Of a stretch of 64,000 nucleotides of DNA, positions 46,058 to 60,399 are shown in pieces. The stretch is taken from NCBI RefSeq assembly GCF_040412425.1, contig NC_089792.1, positions 21,928,861 to 21,992,860 on the forward strand. The letters run 5' to 3'. The notes beneath the pieces were generated by a model. It was not told the origin of the DNA and made no database searches. It saw only the letters and a list, made by a program, of their open reading frames with translations. The stretch is from Macrobrachium rosenbergii. Taxonomy: Eukaryota > Arthropoda > Malacostraca > Decapoda > Palaemonidae. The stretch's first letter is position 1. The number at the start of each line of letters is the position of its first letter. The position numbers and the translations under genes are program-made.

Positions 46058-49039
46058 AAGCAAGTAGGAGAATTTCTTTGGAAATAGAAAGTAACCTCTT
46101 TGCTGTCTATAGGATTTTTAAAATCTTGTTTATTTGAACTTGTTGCATTATGTGAAATTTTAATGTATAGTAAAAAATGAAATGATAGCTCTTGAAAATT
46201 GATGAATAGAAGCCAGTTTATTATACAGTACAGTACCAGTTTATCACACACCAGATGAAAGAGTTCTAATTCAGATGTATATCAGGTATAGCCATCTATG
46301 CATATGAGATGTGTGCTTCTTGGCTGAATGTAAATTTTTAAAGTCCACACCATTGTGTAGAGAATGTTCTTGTTGAAATTATGCATTTCTTTTGTAGCAT
46401 GAAACTTATATTTCTGTTGGTGTCTGTTTCATACTTAATTTTTTTTGTCTCTTATCATTTGAATGTACAGTAATTTTTTAAAGGAAAATGTTTAGTTGTT
46501 CATTTTATTTCAATCTCTTGTTATTATTAACTTTTGGATATTCAATGAATAGTGATAATTTCCTACAAATAACTCTCTTTGTTAGAGTTGTATGCAAGTT
46601 TGAAGGAAATCCTTTTTCTCTAAATAACATTTGTTTATTTAATATCAATTTGCACAGGTGTTCACTTCATTAGGTAAGTAATACAATTTTTAGGTTTTGA
46701 GTGAAAGTTGATGGTCATAAGAATAACTCCTTTGATATAAAAAGGCCTGCTATTTTAAAGAGCTGGAATGTTGATGTTAATAAATTATTTTCTAGTTTTG
46801 CAATTTCCCAAGTTTTATACTACTGTTTATTGTTAAAGAGTTGAATTAGGCTTCTCAAAGCCAGACAATTGTTTCCTTTGATAGTACAAACTTCTGCTGT
46901 TTTGCTTTAGTAAGTAGGAGGTATATCACTGTATTATTGTTTTAATAGTTTTGCATGACAGCTTTAATTTTCCCTGATATTCATACAATACATCCTTACA
47001 AGAAAATTTCAGTAAACTGTTTTGCATAATTCCAATCAGGTTTATTCTATACCTGAAATTTACCCCTCATTGATCATGTATAAAATGTCATAGGTAATAA
47101 GGTCATAGGCATTTTGGACTTTTCAGTCCCATAAAATCCTCAATTTCATTTTATGCAAACTCCATTTTCCCCATATTCCTGCTGTTAACAAGGACGGCTC
47201 AGAGCCAAGGGTGAGTGAAGGCGACGTGCATGATGGTAACCCTCTGTAAAAAGTTCGCGTCTTCATATTCCTCTCTTTTGTATTAGAGAACTTATTAGTG
47301 CTAGAGTCAACTGGTTTCATTGCTTAAATACGTATTCGTGCCAGTGATGAGGATGTACTCACTGTTGCAACATCTTATGCTGACTTTTATTGTTGGGAGC
47401 AAATGAGTTTCCTGAAACTCGTCCCATAATTAGAAGACCCAACCTTTGGTACAATATAATTACTATAATATGTGTGTTGGCAAGCATTTTTAAAATGTAG
47501 ATAGAGTAGTTTAGTTATATGATAGAACCAACGTTCATAAAGTTACATGAACTTAATTAGAACATTAGCTTACGTAACCTACAATTATTGGGATTTAAGT
47601 TTAGTGTTAGTTTTTAAAGCTAGTACTCAGTGCAAGGACACAAATACATTTGATAAGTTACAGTAGTTGGCATAGTTATGTATGTATTAGAAATTTTGTT
47701 ACAGTTTCTCTACCATAGTCTTCATGTTCTTTGATGACTCCTAAACACTAGCAGTGTGGCTCATGTACATAATTTGCCATGAGAAGATATCATCTATAAA
47801 ATTAGAAATGGCCTTATTGCACGAAGGTTTTCCTTTAATTCTGGTAATAGTGATTGTTTGCATAGGAGAGATTCCCATTTTTTTACTTCACTCTAATCTT
47901 GTACCAGGTATTCCTCCAGTTATTCCTGAATTATTCCTGAAATACAGAAGTTTTCCCCATATCTTTGAATATATCTTATAAAACCAAGTGCAGTTGGCCT
48001 GCCAGGTTTTTTAACATTTGCTCTTCTTGTTGACATATGAAACCATTTACAAAGTGACGTACAGTATTATATTTATGCTGAGAACATTTCTTTTGCAATT
48101 ATTTGCCAGGGGGCTATTGCCTATGGTGGGTGGTGCACACTGTGCTGTAGACAGTTTTAAAGGTTCTTTGCAGCATCCCTTCAGCCACCAGCTGCCTTGT
48201 TCTCTATCTTTTACTTTTCAGCTGTTCTCTTTGGTTTCTTCTTACCTAGCTGCATACCTTTGAACTTTATTTTGTCCCAGTTTTCACTTCTTGCATCATT
48301 ACACATTCTTCAGATGAGCCATTAAGAATGAAATTTTCTTTATTAAGACAGTTGGAGAACTGCTGGGGGGTGGGGGCATAGTTGTCTTCAATTAAGAGGT
48401 TCATTATGTGTTATACAGATATATTTGCTACCTATGTGATAGTGTGGTAAATATGGGATGGATGTGTTGTAGATAAAGGGGTTATTCTGGTGATATTACA
48501 CAGGAAAAATTCCCCTGAAAGAGGACTTATCTTGTACTGATAATAAAAGAGTACAGGATTTACCATACTTACCTATTTCTTTTGATAATAGCTTTCACTA
48601 GTGCTTATCAAAATTTCAACACTGACCTTGTTTGTTGTTTACTCACATTAGCATTTTAATAATATTTTTCATCTTAAAGCATTTTATTTGCTTTCTTTAG
48701 AGTAAGAATTTTTAGTACAATGATTAATTGCTTATTCTTTTTTATTAATTTTATTAATCTGTATTTGAGACATATTACATAGTTTGAATTCAGTATGGTA
48801 AAATTTAGGGTTGACCAGGTTTTTCTGAAGACCAGGTTTTTCTGAACAGATTCTTTGTTGAGAATAGAGAATAAAATAACAGATGGAACAGTATGGAAGT
48901 AAAACACAAGTGTAAGATATTTAAGTACTCTGCCTAATGCTGCTACAAAAATGACAGAGCACAAGATTAATTCATAAATAAAAAACAGTTGCAATGAGGA
49001 AGAAATGAAATGGAAAATTTAATTGCAGAAAATAGTAAA

Positions 49040-49042
<3 letters not shown>
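46058..49042. other. AT-rich presumed intron, nothing recognised
   Basis: Several short frames exist, but none has a domain or splice context that I trust. A somewhat CpG-richer patch at 47190-47350 is unexplained. Confidence 0.45.
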
Positions 49043-49135
<93 letters not shown>

Positions 49136-49161
49136 GTATATGTATATGTATATATATATAT
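49043..49161. repeat. (TA)n microsatellite with (TATATG)n end
   Basis: About 42 TA units followed by four TATATG-type units near 49128-49150. Confidence 0.96.
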
Positions 49162-50062
49162 TTTGTTGTTAGTTGGTATGTATTTATCAATTTTCATTAT
49201 TTCTTACGGTAAATTGAAAATACAACTCAAAATGTTTTTTAAAGTGCAAACCAGGCAGGTGAATAATGTAATAGCAAGATAAAAGATAAATTGACCTATT
49301 TCTCTTGAGCACTTTTTTAAAACTTTCTTCTGTCATAGAATGATGTACAGTATTTGATTTTAAAACAATCCATAGCTTTCCAAAACACATGAATGTGAAT
49401 GTTAAGCCAGTTGTAACTTAGGTAGTTAACAAAATATCTGCTGTGTTAAAAAAAGTTGGGAGTTGATTTGATTTAACAATAGATCTTGAAATGGAGAAAT
49501 TTAATTGCAAAAGTTACTCACACTTACCAAGTTCAAAAGACTAAATTAAGCAGGAAAAAAGTGAAAGTACCTTTTTGTAGTCAATACCATTTTCTACATT
49601 ACAAGTTTCGTTCTTGAACATTTGTTATTTTTTGGAATTACTTCTGCAATTGTTACAGTCCTTTAAAAGTGTGAACATATTTTAGGGAAAAGTTATGATA
49701 GGAATGAACTCAGAAAAAAAGTGATGGACAGTCAAGTTTTAGAATAAAAGATGTAAGAAAGAATAGAAGCAAAGTACTGCAGTATTTTGTTGGAGAGAGT
49801 ATTGAGAGTTTTCTAATGCTTAGGAAGGGAAAACTAGAATAGCAAATCTGATAATGATTGTAAAAGTTAAATTGGAAGTTTCTGTATTATTTGCAAATAT
49901 ATACTTTTCCTTTATGTTTAATTGCTTTAGTTCCATCTTGTTTATTTTCCAACTGAACTGCCTTATTGTAAAAAGAATTTTTTGTTCATTCAGTGATGAC
50001 TGATTTTCATTTCATTAACTCTTTACAGAGGTGGAGCACATGTTGCTTGACAGCATGCAATA

Positions 50063-50065
<3 letters not shown>
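49162..50065. other. AT-rich presumed intron, nothing recognised
   Basis: No feature can be supported. Confidence 0.45.
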
Positions 50066-50103
<38 letters not shown>

Positions 50104-50125
50104 ATTATTATTATTATTATTATTA
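50066..50125. repeat. (ATT)n microsatellite
   Basis: About 19 ATT units with one ATA interruption near 50100. Confidence 0.95.
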
Positions 50126-50768
50126 GAAGCATGAGCAGCAGTAACTTTTGTGGAAAATTAAATACAGAATCAATAATATACCTTTTAAAAGAGAAAAACC
50201 AAACTATGAAATGAAGTTTCAATTGTTTTGCTGCATGATTAAAGATCATTCTGTGAATTTGATTACAGGTGGAATAAAACCTAAAAAAAAAAAAATGGTC
50301 TGGTATTGAACGTCACAAAAGAAAAGACAAAACTTTAAGTAAACTGTATATTTAGTACTACACTGTGTGTGGTAAAGTCTAGAAAGTTCTGAATTAAAGG
50401 ATGACCAGAACTATGAAAAATTTTATAAAGGATGTACAGTTGAATGATAGGTCTAATAAGGTCTGTTAAGAAGTTTAGTGAAAATATAGTTTTTAACAAA
50501 TTTAAGAAAATACTTTGCAAGAAGGTATTTTCCAAATTATAAAAGTGTTTGCAGATTCTTGTGGTTAATTCATAAGGGTATATATTTCTAACTGGAATTG
50601 TGTGCATACTGTATTTTACTAAATCTTGCTTGGAACATGCAGCTGGAATGAGGTAAAGTAAAGCTTGCTTCTCCATGCTGATTTGACATACTGAAACAAA
50701 GTTTAGGTATGGGTATAGTATACACTTTTATTCATTATTTTGGTAGTTTGTCAACTTTTCATTTTTAG

Positions 50769-50903
50769 AAGTTACCAGAATCCCTCAAAGTAGTTACACT
50801 TAGATTGGTTGATGAAGTTGTAATGAATGTTCATTGGAGTTCCTCACATACTACTCTGAAAGGTTTAGATGATATCCTGAATATGCAAGGGAATGTCGTT
50901 TAA
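50769..50903 (+). other. Possible unassigned terminal exon
   Basis: A pyrimidine-rich acceptor, TCAACTTTTCATTTTTAG, is followed by 44 open codons, LPESLKVVTLRLVDEVVMNV then HWSSSHTTLKGLDDILNMQ, ending in TAA. The composition looks protein-like. It is not VPS35: joining it to the exon ending at 38923 gives a stop after about ten codons. No matching upstream exon is recognised. It could be chance or a last exon of an unrecognised gene. Confidence 0.2.
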
Positions 50904-53900
50904 AAGGCATTAGGCATTCAGCCCTAACATCAAACTGTATGTCATATGCTCATGTGGCACTATGAAGATTAAGATCAAATTGCTTCAAAAATACTGTAGC
51001 ACATGTTCTCAAGTTGACATATTAGCTATAACTTATATTTTTGTATTTAGTAAGAAAACCCTATTTTAGAAAGTCAATCTTTTTCTAACTTGTCATTTTA
51101 AGATACTAAACTTTCAAATGATACACATAAGAGTTTAACTACAGTAGATGTTTTACAAAATATGTTATGTGATAGAACTGATGAAGCCATTGATTTTTGC
51201 AAAGATAAGTTCTTACAGTATTCATTTTCTCTTGTTGTTTAACAATTTTTGCACGACCAGTATTGTCCCCCTTCCATTTCATTCTGTTAAATAGTATTTT
51301 TAATGAGTATCTAAATATCAGGAGTTTTCTAAAGTTCTCATGTTGACTTTATATGTTGATTGTTCTGTAATGAAACAGGTTATATTGATATTTCTGTAAG
51401 AAGACGGATGAATCTTCACAGTGTAATAGGGACATACCTTTTGACCCAATGAAATTATGCTACAAAATCAAAATTTTTGCCTTTTTAATGGTTTTCCACT
51501 TATAAATGTCTAGAATTGTGAAAGATGGTGGCAGCAAAGTTACCAGCTAAAATAACATTATTTCTGTAAAATTTGAAAGCATTAATATTAATAAATATTA
51601 AGTACACAATGCTAATCAAATTCAGTTTTGGACCCAGAAAGATCACAAAATATGTCCTGCTCTTTTTACTGTTCTGATGTCAAACCTTTGTCTTTTGATT
51701 TCCACTGATGTCCAGTCATCTTCTCTTGCATTTGCTGTATGTTATCAGTATTTAAATAAAACTTGATATAAACCAATTTTAATTTTGGAAGCTATGCTGT
51801 TAATTTTAAATGTGTAATTGTCTTGCTCCACCTAGTTTGTGGCTATTCTAAATATCTTTGTGACTGACATTCTCCTAGTAATACTTTGTTACTTTCCAGT
51901 GTTTGCTGCTTATAAGAACTACTGGACATGTGATATTGCCATGACTTTCTATTGAATGCATGATAGCTTTTAAGTCTTTCAACAAACATTTGTACCATTA
52001 TTTCAACTTTAGAATATTTCATTTGGAGCTAAAACTTACAGAAGCAGTGAATATTTTTAAATGATGATGCATAATTATTTGCAGCTTTGACATGTACAGA
52101 GAATTTACTCTGTGGATGAGATAGCTTTTTATTTCACCAAAACATTTTAAGCAACTTTTAGACAAAGGTTGTTTACATTCTCTTAAGCAGCTTCAGACAG
52201 GAGGTTTTCAACAAGTCCAATTTTATAAAGTATTCTTAGTAAAATATGTACTTTGGCAGATATCAGTCAGTTTCTTTTAATAAGCTTTTAGACCTAGGCA
52301 ACCTTCTCAGAGCCAAAACAGCCAACTAAACTTTATCACAGGTCCAAAAGACAATTGATTCAACCTTCAGCCCAAGAGGCAGGCAATTTGACTCAGGTAA
52401 TGCACATTCTGGAACTTTTTTAATGTTTTTGCTACAGCCTTTTTCACCTTCTGCGGCATCACATAGCCATTATATAGTTTTAATTTTCTTCCTATATAAG
52501 ATTTTCTGTTTCCCAGTATGGTTGAGCGAGTAGTAGTAAATAGGTCTTCAGAGTTGTGATTCATTTCATTATAACCCAAGTAATCATATATATGTGCCTA
52601 CTTTCATTTCCATGAATGTTGATAAGATAAAGTTTTATGTTTGCCAGATAGAAGAAGAGGAGGTTAGTCCCGCTTTCCAGCATTATTATGAATTTGTTTT
52701 CCAATTTTTGTCTTTTTAAAATTTACTTTTTTTTTATAGCGCAGCTGTTATTCATCCTTAAAGGAGTTACACTCTCAAATCCCTCCAGGGCTCCATAAGA
52801 CAGGCCAACCATTCTCAAAGAATTCTCTTATAGTTGGTCTCAGCCAGAATAGTGTATGTTGGCACAGTGATAGAATATAAAGGACTCAGGACATGAGGAC
52901 TATATCTCCTGTCCACACAGCGACTGCCTCAGTTTTTTATTCATCCTACTTGCACAGATGTGACAAAAGTGTATATGACAGCTGTCTTCCCCAGTACACT
53001 CTGGTCTGTCACAGAGTTCATGCATCCCCAGTGTTTGCTCCGGAAATACTGTTTGACAGTGCATTTGTTAATCATCATAACACCACCCAAGCTAAGTACA
53101 CAGCTTTAAGGCCTAGTGAAAAGTTTTAGTTCCTTAAATTTTTTTTTTTTTTAAATTGGGAGTCTGCAAGTTTCCACCAAGGCGAGAAGTTGGGAGTGGA
53201 TCGTTAGGCTACGATGTAATAGCTGTGGTGTTTTTTCATGTCTAACAAAGCAATAATTAATATCAATGCAATAATATTAGACAATTTTATTATTGAAACT
53301 CATTAGTCAATAAATTTTTCATCATTGATAGATAATTTGAGGTTACCAAATAGTTAAGTCAGATTAGCTTAACTTCCTGTTTATAAAACAGTCGTGATAA
53401 TAATTTCCAGTTGTGCTTGACTTAACAAGCCTTGGTGTTTACTAAAAGGGATACACAGCACAGTACAGTACTGTATATCCCTTTTTAGTATTTTATAATT
53501 ATACTAAATGGATTTTGTTATGTAGAAAGTTTCTAAGTTATTCGTAATATTGGGGTTCATTTCATGCTGATCTACTTCCAACTGGTATTATTTCACTGAT
53601 AGTGACATCACAGGTGTTGAGAAAAATTGTCGTGACTAGCATAAAATTCAGCCATGGGTCTACTGACATTTTCCTAAGGGAATACAAAAGTACTTTTTCT
53701 TAATGGGGCCTTTTGCCAATAAAATCTTAGAGATACTGATTTTATATAAATTGGAAAAGATAATTCCAGTAATTAGTGATTTTAATTATGTACCAACTAA
53801 CATAACCTATGACCTTTACCTGGTGCTTGGGAATAGACTTGGTAATCAAAAGTTATGAAATGTATAGAAATACATTGGACGTACTGTATACAGTATCCAT

Positions 53901-54180
53901 TTAGTTTTGTCGTAATTGATTTTAGAAGCATTTGTGAGTAAATCTTTCAGAGCAATGTTATTATAGTAATTGTGAATTAATATTTTAATACATTACTATT
54001 TTATGGATAATAACCATTGATCATGTTACCTTATATCATACTGTGGACACATACTTGCGGCCATATCAGAATGGGTAATAAGAGACAGCCTGCTCACCCC
54101 CAAGAGTTCCAACTAGTAACAATAATGTGACCAGGTTGAATTATAAAATCTCAAATCAGAATGTGGTATGGGCACCAACA
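50904..54180. other. AT-rich presumed intron, nothing recognised
   Basis: Contains an imperfect inverted repeat around 53441-53495 (ACTAAAAGGGATA...TATCCCTTTTTAGT) but no gene or clear transposon. Confidence 0.45.
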
Positions 54181-54484
54181 CAGGCCGTCCCCACTTACTG
54201 GCGGCATCGGTTAACGGCAAGCCGGTCTTATGGTGCTTGTCTAGTGACATCGTTAATTGGATTTTCGGCGCCGATCTCCGGTTAGCGCCACTGATCTCTG
54301 CGTAACAGCCACAATTTCCACTTAATGGTGGCGCCGATCTGCAGTTAGCAGCACCAATATCCAGTTAACAGTGCCGTTAAGCAAGTTATTAGTGCTATTG
54401 TCGCTGAATTTCAGTTAGCAGCAATTTTTGGTTAGCGGCACTCAGCCGGGAAAGGAACTCCTGCCGTTAACCGGAGACTGCCTG
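54181..54484. mobile_element. MITE, family 1, third copy
   Basis: Begins CAGGCCGTCCCCACTTACTGG and ends GTTAACCGGAGACTGCCTG before TA. It shares GTTAACGGCAAGCCGGTCTTA and TGCTTGTCTAGTGAC with the copy at 40436. The interior is rich in GTTAGCGGCAC-type words. The left TA is lost. Confidence 0.8.
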
Positions 54485-57400
54485 TATCTTCCCCTGAGAA
54501 TGATACTGATAACCCTTGGTGAGACACCAGATATAAAATACTTCATTAATGAAAGGAAAACTATAATGGAGATTGAACACGTAGAATTTCGGGACAGAGC
54601 GGCCTTTCCTACAACTGAATGGCACGTGGTACCTCCTTCAGGAGGAATTAGAAACTGTTGGAGAAGACAGTTATCCTGTCTATTAGTATAGCAATGAAAG
54701 CCATAGAAGCAACTTTTCTCCAATTCAGTGGAAAATATAGCACAACAACAGATTTAAAGGTCTAACAACCTTTCTGGGAGGCACCATCCTTCTGTCCCTA
54801 TACATTTGAAACAATAAGCCAAGTAAAGACAGACTTTCAGAATTTTGTGGTGACAGGGAAACTAGATTTTATGGTAGAAATAAAGCATTTTGTCTTTGCC
54901 ATCCCAGTATCTGATAGTTCTACAAAGGAAAAACTTGCCTTTCCTTATGAGAGGGAAAAAGCTCACATTGGAAATGGCTACCCAGCAACTTGGGATCCCT
55001 ACAAGAAAAATCTTGGGAGAGCCATGGCTGAATTTTATACTAGGCTCCTTCTCCTCAGTATCATAACTTCTACTACTGTACTAGCTGGAATTAGCTATTA
55101 AAGATCTTCCAGAGTCGTCCAGAACAGTGTTTGCCACAGTAACCAAAACATTTATGTGGACCTTATGGGGAGCACTCTGACTTTTTGAGGGGTTGCATTG
55201 AGGCTTGAAAGGAAGCATTGGTGGGTTCCAATGTAACCTCCCTACTACAGTCTTCCCCCTTCTGTCAGGACCTATTTGAAGAGTCTGTTGTCACACAACT
55301 CAGTAAACAAGCCTGATAACAGAATTGTACATGTTTGGTGCCCACACTTTTATTTTTGTAGACATGATTAATTATAAGAAAATCCTGGTGTCTCAAAAAA
55401 TTATTTTTTACTTTTTAGTGCATTTTAATAAAAGCATGTTTTAACAATTTTTTTATGTTTTTGTATGTATGTTTTTATTTTTGTGTTGTACATAGTTTGT
55501 ACATAGTTCACACTTGTGTATGTAATGTACAGTAATATTGTTCATTGTAAAGAAAGTTCCCTATTTTATATGATCTTAAATAGTTAACAGTAAATGGCTA
55601 ACAAGTGTTTCAGGCATGAGTTCCTTTTTACTTGAATTACACATTTCTTCTTTTGTGTATTTACTTTGATTTTACCTCTATTGCCTGTTTTTGTGCAACA
55701 GCAGGGAGTTGCCATTTATGTACTGCATGGTGTTTTTGTTTCTTAGCTGTTTTGTTAATTTCTGTGTATTTATTTTTACTTTTTACAGTGGTTTTTTTAC
55801 ATGTTAGATTATTGTCATTAACAGTCAAGTTTGATTTCTCTAGATAGGGTGTCCTAAGTTTCTTTACAGTAATCACACTTGTGTGTTTTTTCTTAGTTAT
55901 TGTATTGGGTACCTCTATTACTGTCCATTATCATACCTACTTTTAGTTCTTGGTTTTCCTTTTAAGCAATGAAATTTATTCCGTCCATTACTGATAACTT
56001 TGTCTCACCTTGATGAGTGTGAAAAATATTTTGTGTCATGCACTAGAGGCCTGCACTGGTCTTTCCTAGTAATGTGATGTGTTTTACATCTTTTTTGATT
56101 ACTTACAGGGCCCTTGCTATACAATGAGTTTGCATTTGGTATGCCCCAGTGCACTTGTCAAGACTATCCAAATAAGCCTGTCATGTATTTTTGTCTCCTT
56201 TAACAAGGACTTTTGTCACCATGCAGTGGCAGCCATGGTTGCATATTGACTGCTCCTTTTCAGTTTGCTATGTTTCTCGGAGTTGAACCCCATACCCTAG
56301 ACTACTTTGATCTGGTATGTGCTCTGCATTTAATAGAGAAGAACATTCAAATCAACTCAGTCGAGGGATTCCAATACTGAAGGGTCATTTGTCTCCACTC
56401 TAGAATCTTAGGTCTCCAAGTTGTAGACTGGGTTGCAGACTCCTCAACTTCTTGAATCACTTATGGTACCCTGGAAGACAATGAGTTGTCAGATATTTTT
56501 CACTGTGTCTCATGTTGACAGTAAGTATTCATCATTCTAAAAGACTTACAAGAACCTTTGCTAGTAGAAGTTTGATTACTGACCTGGCCCCTTTCAATCC
56601 CTAAGTACTCTTTTGAACTTTACAGGCATATGCAAAAACTGGGATATTCAGTGTCTTTCTTCCACCTAAATAGCAATTCAGGCTTGTCTGTGATTAATGC
56701 TCTTCTCCTAGACACATATTTTTTATGTAAAAACCATTAGCATGTGAGTGTTCTCCTAGGTACGATTTTTTTTTTACTAAAGGTGAGGTTATTTAATATA
56801 TATTTGAGGGTCTAGAGGATGTATGCATAGCAAAACTACCTCTTCCTTCCATCTGATAAACAAGACTGGTGTTCCTGGGAACATTTATGGTTGCAAATGT
56901 AAGCATATATATTTGATTAATATGTTTGTATGAAAAAACTTTGTGTTATAAAACCATGCTTTTTTGCAGTTTTATTAGCCTTTGTTCACTTAAAATCTGT
57001 TCACTTTTTCTTAGGCTTTCTGTTTCTTATTTTAAACAGTTATTGAATGACCCATCTTTGACTTTGTTTAGATTTAATGCTTCATTTTTCCAGTCTTGGC
57101 TCCTACATTTTTCGACACTGTAATAACCTCAGAGAGCCAGCCATGTTCACTTTCTTGAGCAGTCTTTGCCTGAACATAGCAAAACATCTCAAAAGGGAAG
57201 AGTATTAACTGTCAGTTATCCTACTCAGGAAGTGGGAACATGTATCCAGACCATTGTCAGATTATCAATACTTAAGGAAATTTGTCTCTAGGTGACCCCT
57301 TGTCCTGCCAGATATTATACCTGCCCATGCATCTGCAAGTATACCCTACATTGAGAGAACCAGTGGTAATTACTAGTCAACACTACTTTTTTCTAAATTC

Positions 57401-60399
57401 CTAGGTGATAAGTGGCAGAGTAAGATGATCTTGCCAATGATTTCCAAGTTTCTTTATAACCTAGTTTCCAGGGTTCAAATTACCCAGAGACACCATCATG
57501 GCCAGTGCAAAACAGGTTCTTAATCTACGTGGAAGGAGCAAGTCTTGGTTTCACCTGAGGCAAGTTTGAGAGAAAGAAGTTGGACTTTTTTTTTTTTTTT
57601 GTACTCCTTCAGTCACTCAGGCACTTTTACATTGGAAATCTTTATAAGGTATCATATAAGATTACTTCCATTGGGCAAGATTATCTTCCAGTAGGCAATG
57701 GAAATATGTTTGCAAGATCTTTGTAACTTCTTTAAGGGATTTCTTGCAGTAGATTTTGAAGCATACATATGTGAAAAATATTTTTTTTAACTCACTGTAC
57801 TCACTTAACAGAGTAGGGCTTTTTCCAACTCTCAAAGAATGATTTTCCAGAACTTCATCTCTAATCAAGGGATTTACTGCTATGTCCTTAATTGTATTTC
57901 TTTTTCTTATTAATTTTCATATATTCCCTTCAATCCCTTCTGTCACTTCCATTTGTGTGTCCATTTCCAACTTTACATATCTGTAATTTTCAACTCTCAA
58001 TTAGGACAAATCTTTGAAGCATACCTAATGAGAGTTAAACTTACATACTCTGTAATAATGGTCTGTTAAACTTTCATACTCTTTAATAATTGTATTGACA
58101 GTGACAAATGATTACTTTGGACCTGGAAAAGATTTTCTCTCTCTTCTAGTAATGTTAATGGTTCACTTTTGTTAGGTTCCTCTATAATAAGGTTCTGCCT
58201 TTGGATATGTAGGCATTGTAGAGTGGTTCCTCTTGTCTCAGACCAGGTGAAGTAGACAGACTTTCTCATGCTTAGAGTCCCAGTTTCATAACCAAATGGG
58301 AAAGCACTGACGAGCTCTGAATATTGTTTAGTGAAGCCTTCAAGTTTATCACTTTATGCCCAGGAGAGGATTTGTTGGATTTAGTAGCAGAGAATTTGTT
58401 GGATTTAGTAGCAGCAACATAGGAAACATCCTTAGTCTGCTCTTCCATCATTTTATGATAGCAGGCAATGCAGGAAGATTATCCTTAGAAAAACATCTTA
58501 TCTCATTAGGGAGGGATAACCACAGATGGTTTTTCTTGCATAACCCCAGGTAAACTGTTGTCAAGGATACATTCTTGGGCAGGTTAGGAGACCACCTTGA
58601 TTGCATCAGAGGTTGGTTTACCTTCAGCAAACTACTTTGTACACCATTTCTTCATGTTTAGACTCCCCACCACAGAGTCATGCAGTGTTAAGAGAGATAA
58701 TTTTTCCTTCCTTTCTCACTTTCGTATCTGGTCTTGTCTCTTAGCATTTGTCATTTCTAACTTTTCTTTAGAGTAAATTCAGGCAAGTTTTTTATTCAGC
58801 TGCCAAGTTTCTTCAAGGAAACTGACTGGGTCTTTGAGTCTCTATGCTTTGTCATCTCCAACCTATTATTCAATTAATCATACTTTGTGCCAAAAATGTT
58901 ATAGTTGAGTCCTAAGTATTTTCTTTGTTTTGTCTGTTACATCAGTCACCTTCACAAGGACACCCCTCTTCCAACAACTGTAATATAAAAAAATAGGGAT
59001 TTGTAAGACTTAATTTTAATAGTTTTTTACTTGGACTGTTGACAGGATTCATTAGTGGCAGCCAACTTTTTGATTTCCAGTAATATTGTTTTTATCTCTA
59101 TATTTTTATGGAATCCAGTAAAGATATGGTTTCAAGAGTGAGTTCCCAATTGATGGTTTGCAAAGGAAGAATCAGTTCTGAGTTTCCTTTGGACTAATGA
59201 CTGAAATAATAATTGACCTAAGGTTTTGCTTGCTATTTTGAACCTCATAAGGGGCATCTGGGTTCAAGTGCTTATCTTATATGAACTGACACAGTGTGCC
59301 AAAAATAAATTTGTTTCACCACAAACCCATTACTAATAATGTACAAATTAATTAAAAATTTGAAATTTTTGTGATCTAAAAAACACCAGACATATTTGTT
59401 TTGTAATAAACAAAAGTGGCACCTGTGCATGTAGCAAGTGATCATGATCCTTAAGTCCTCTGTAGTAGACTGTTACTTGTGTGTGCAGTGTAATGAACTG
59501 CTAAGCAACTCACCAAGATCATCAGACTTCTTAGAATTTTCATTATTTTTATTTTGTTTGATTTCAGTTCCTTCCATGTTTTGTACTAGCAGAAGTGATT
59601 ATCACCACTCTGATGTTTTTCCATCTTTGCTAATGGGAGGGTTTTCACCAAAAGGTTTTAAGGATGTCTTTTGTAATTTTTCCATTTCCTATGAAGTTAG
59701 TGTGCTGTTCTTTGCCATGCTAGCAGTAATCTCTGGATTTTTCAGTGTGTTGTATTTTTGTGTTTTTGCAATTTGTTTTGTATAAGGAGTGCTGTTATTT
59801 GTGTATTCATTCAGATTAACATTTTTCTAGTTATGTTCTATCTTGAAATTGGCCTTACTTTTGACATATGGATGTTTAAAAGCTTTTTATGTGATTTGGA
59901 AAGATAACAGTTAAGGAAATTTTTTTATCGGAACCCTTGGCATTTTCAACATTCCCAATTATTATGTTTTTATATACAGTAACTGCACTTTATTACATGA
60001 AATGCAAATTTTAGCTCAAAAACAATAACCTCTTAGGCCTAAGTGTTGCTCAAGGATAGTTTAAATATTGTTTTAGTTTCAGGAAATTTTGTTGCTTGTT
60101 TTACTCCCTAATTTACTTTGGCTTTACTCAGGAATTAATATCTGGTTATTATCACTTATTGGGGCTTTGTAGTTTGAGTGCTGGAACTTTGGGCTTTCCA
60201 CATTTTTTGGCATTTAATTATTGTGTATTTTGTTACCTTTATTATAAGTATTTTTTTTTTACTTATGCTTTGTTGGTCCATAAAAGTGATACTCAGGTTT
60301 TTTGTAAAATTTTAAGAAGAGTATGGTTTTTTTTTTTATTTCCGTACATACTTTTGAATATAAACTTTCTTGTGTTTGTTAACTGTGCTGCATCAAAGG
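54485..60399. other. Presumed intron with scattered coding-like, unassigned pieces
   Basis: Between 54500 and 55330, and between 56150 and 58900, the composition is less AT-rich and broken frames occur, such as 54847-55101 on the + strand. None carries a motif I can name. 55340-56100 and 59300-60400 are T-rich, with open frames that reflect composition. Confidence 0.4.

Noticed and set aside
46659..46674. A short GTGTTCACTTCATTAG segment between AG and GTAAGT, considered as VPS35 exon 9
   Set aside because: In the frame required after 38923 it reads into a stop at once and has no VPS35 similarity.
50335..50676. - strand frame of 113 residues, considered as a LINE end
   Set aside because: The composition is AT-driven and no conserved reverse-transcriptase or tail motif can be seen.
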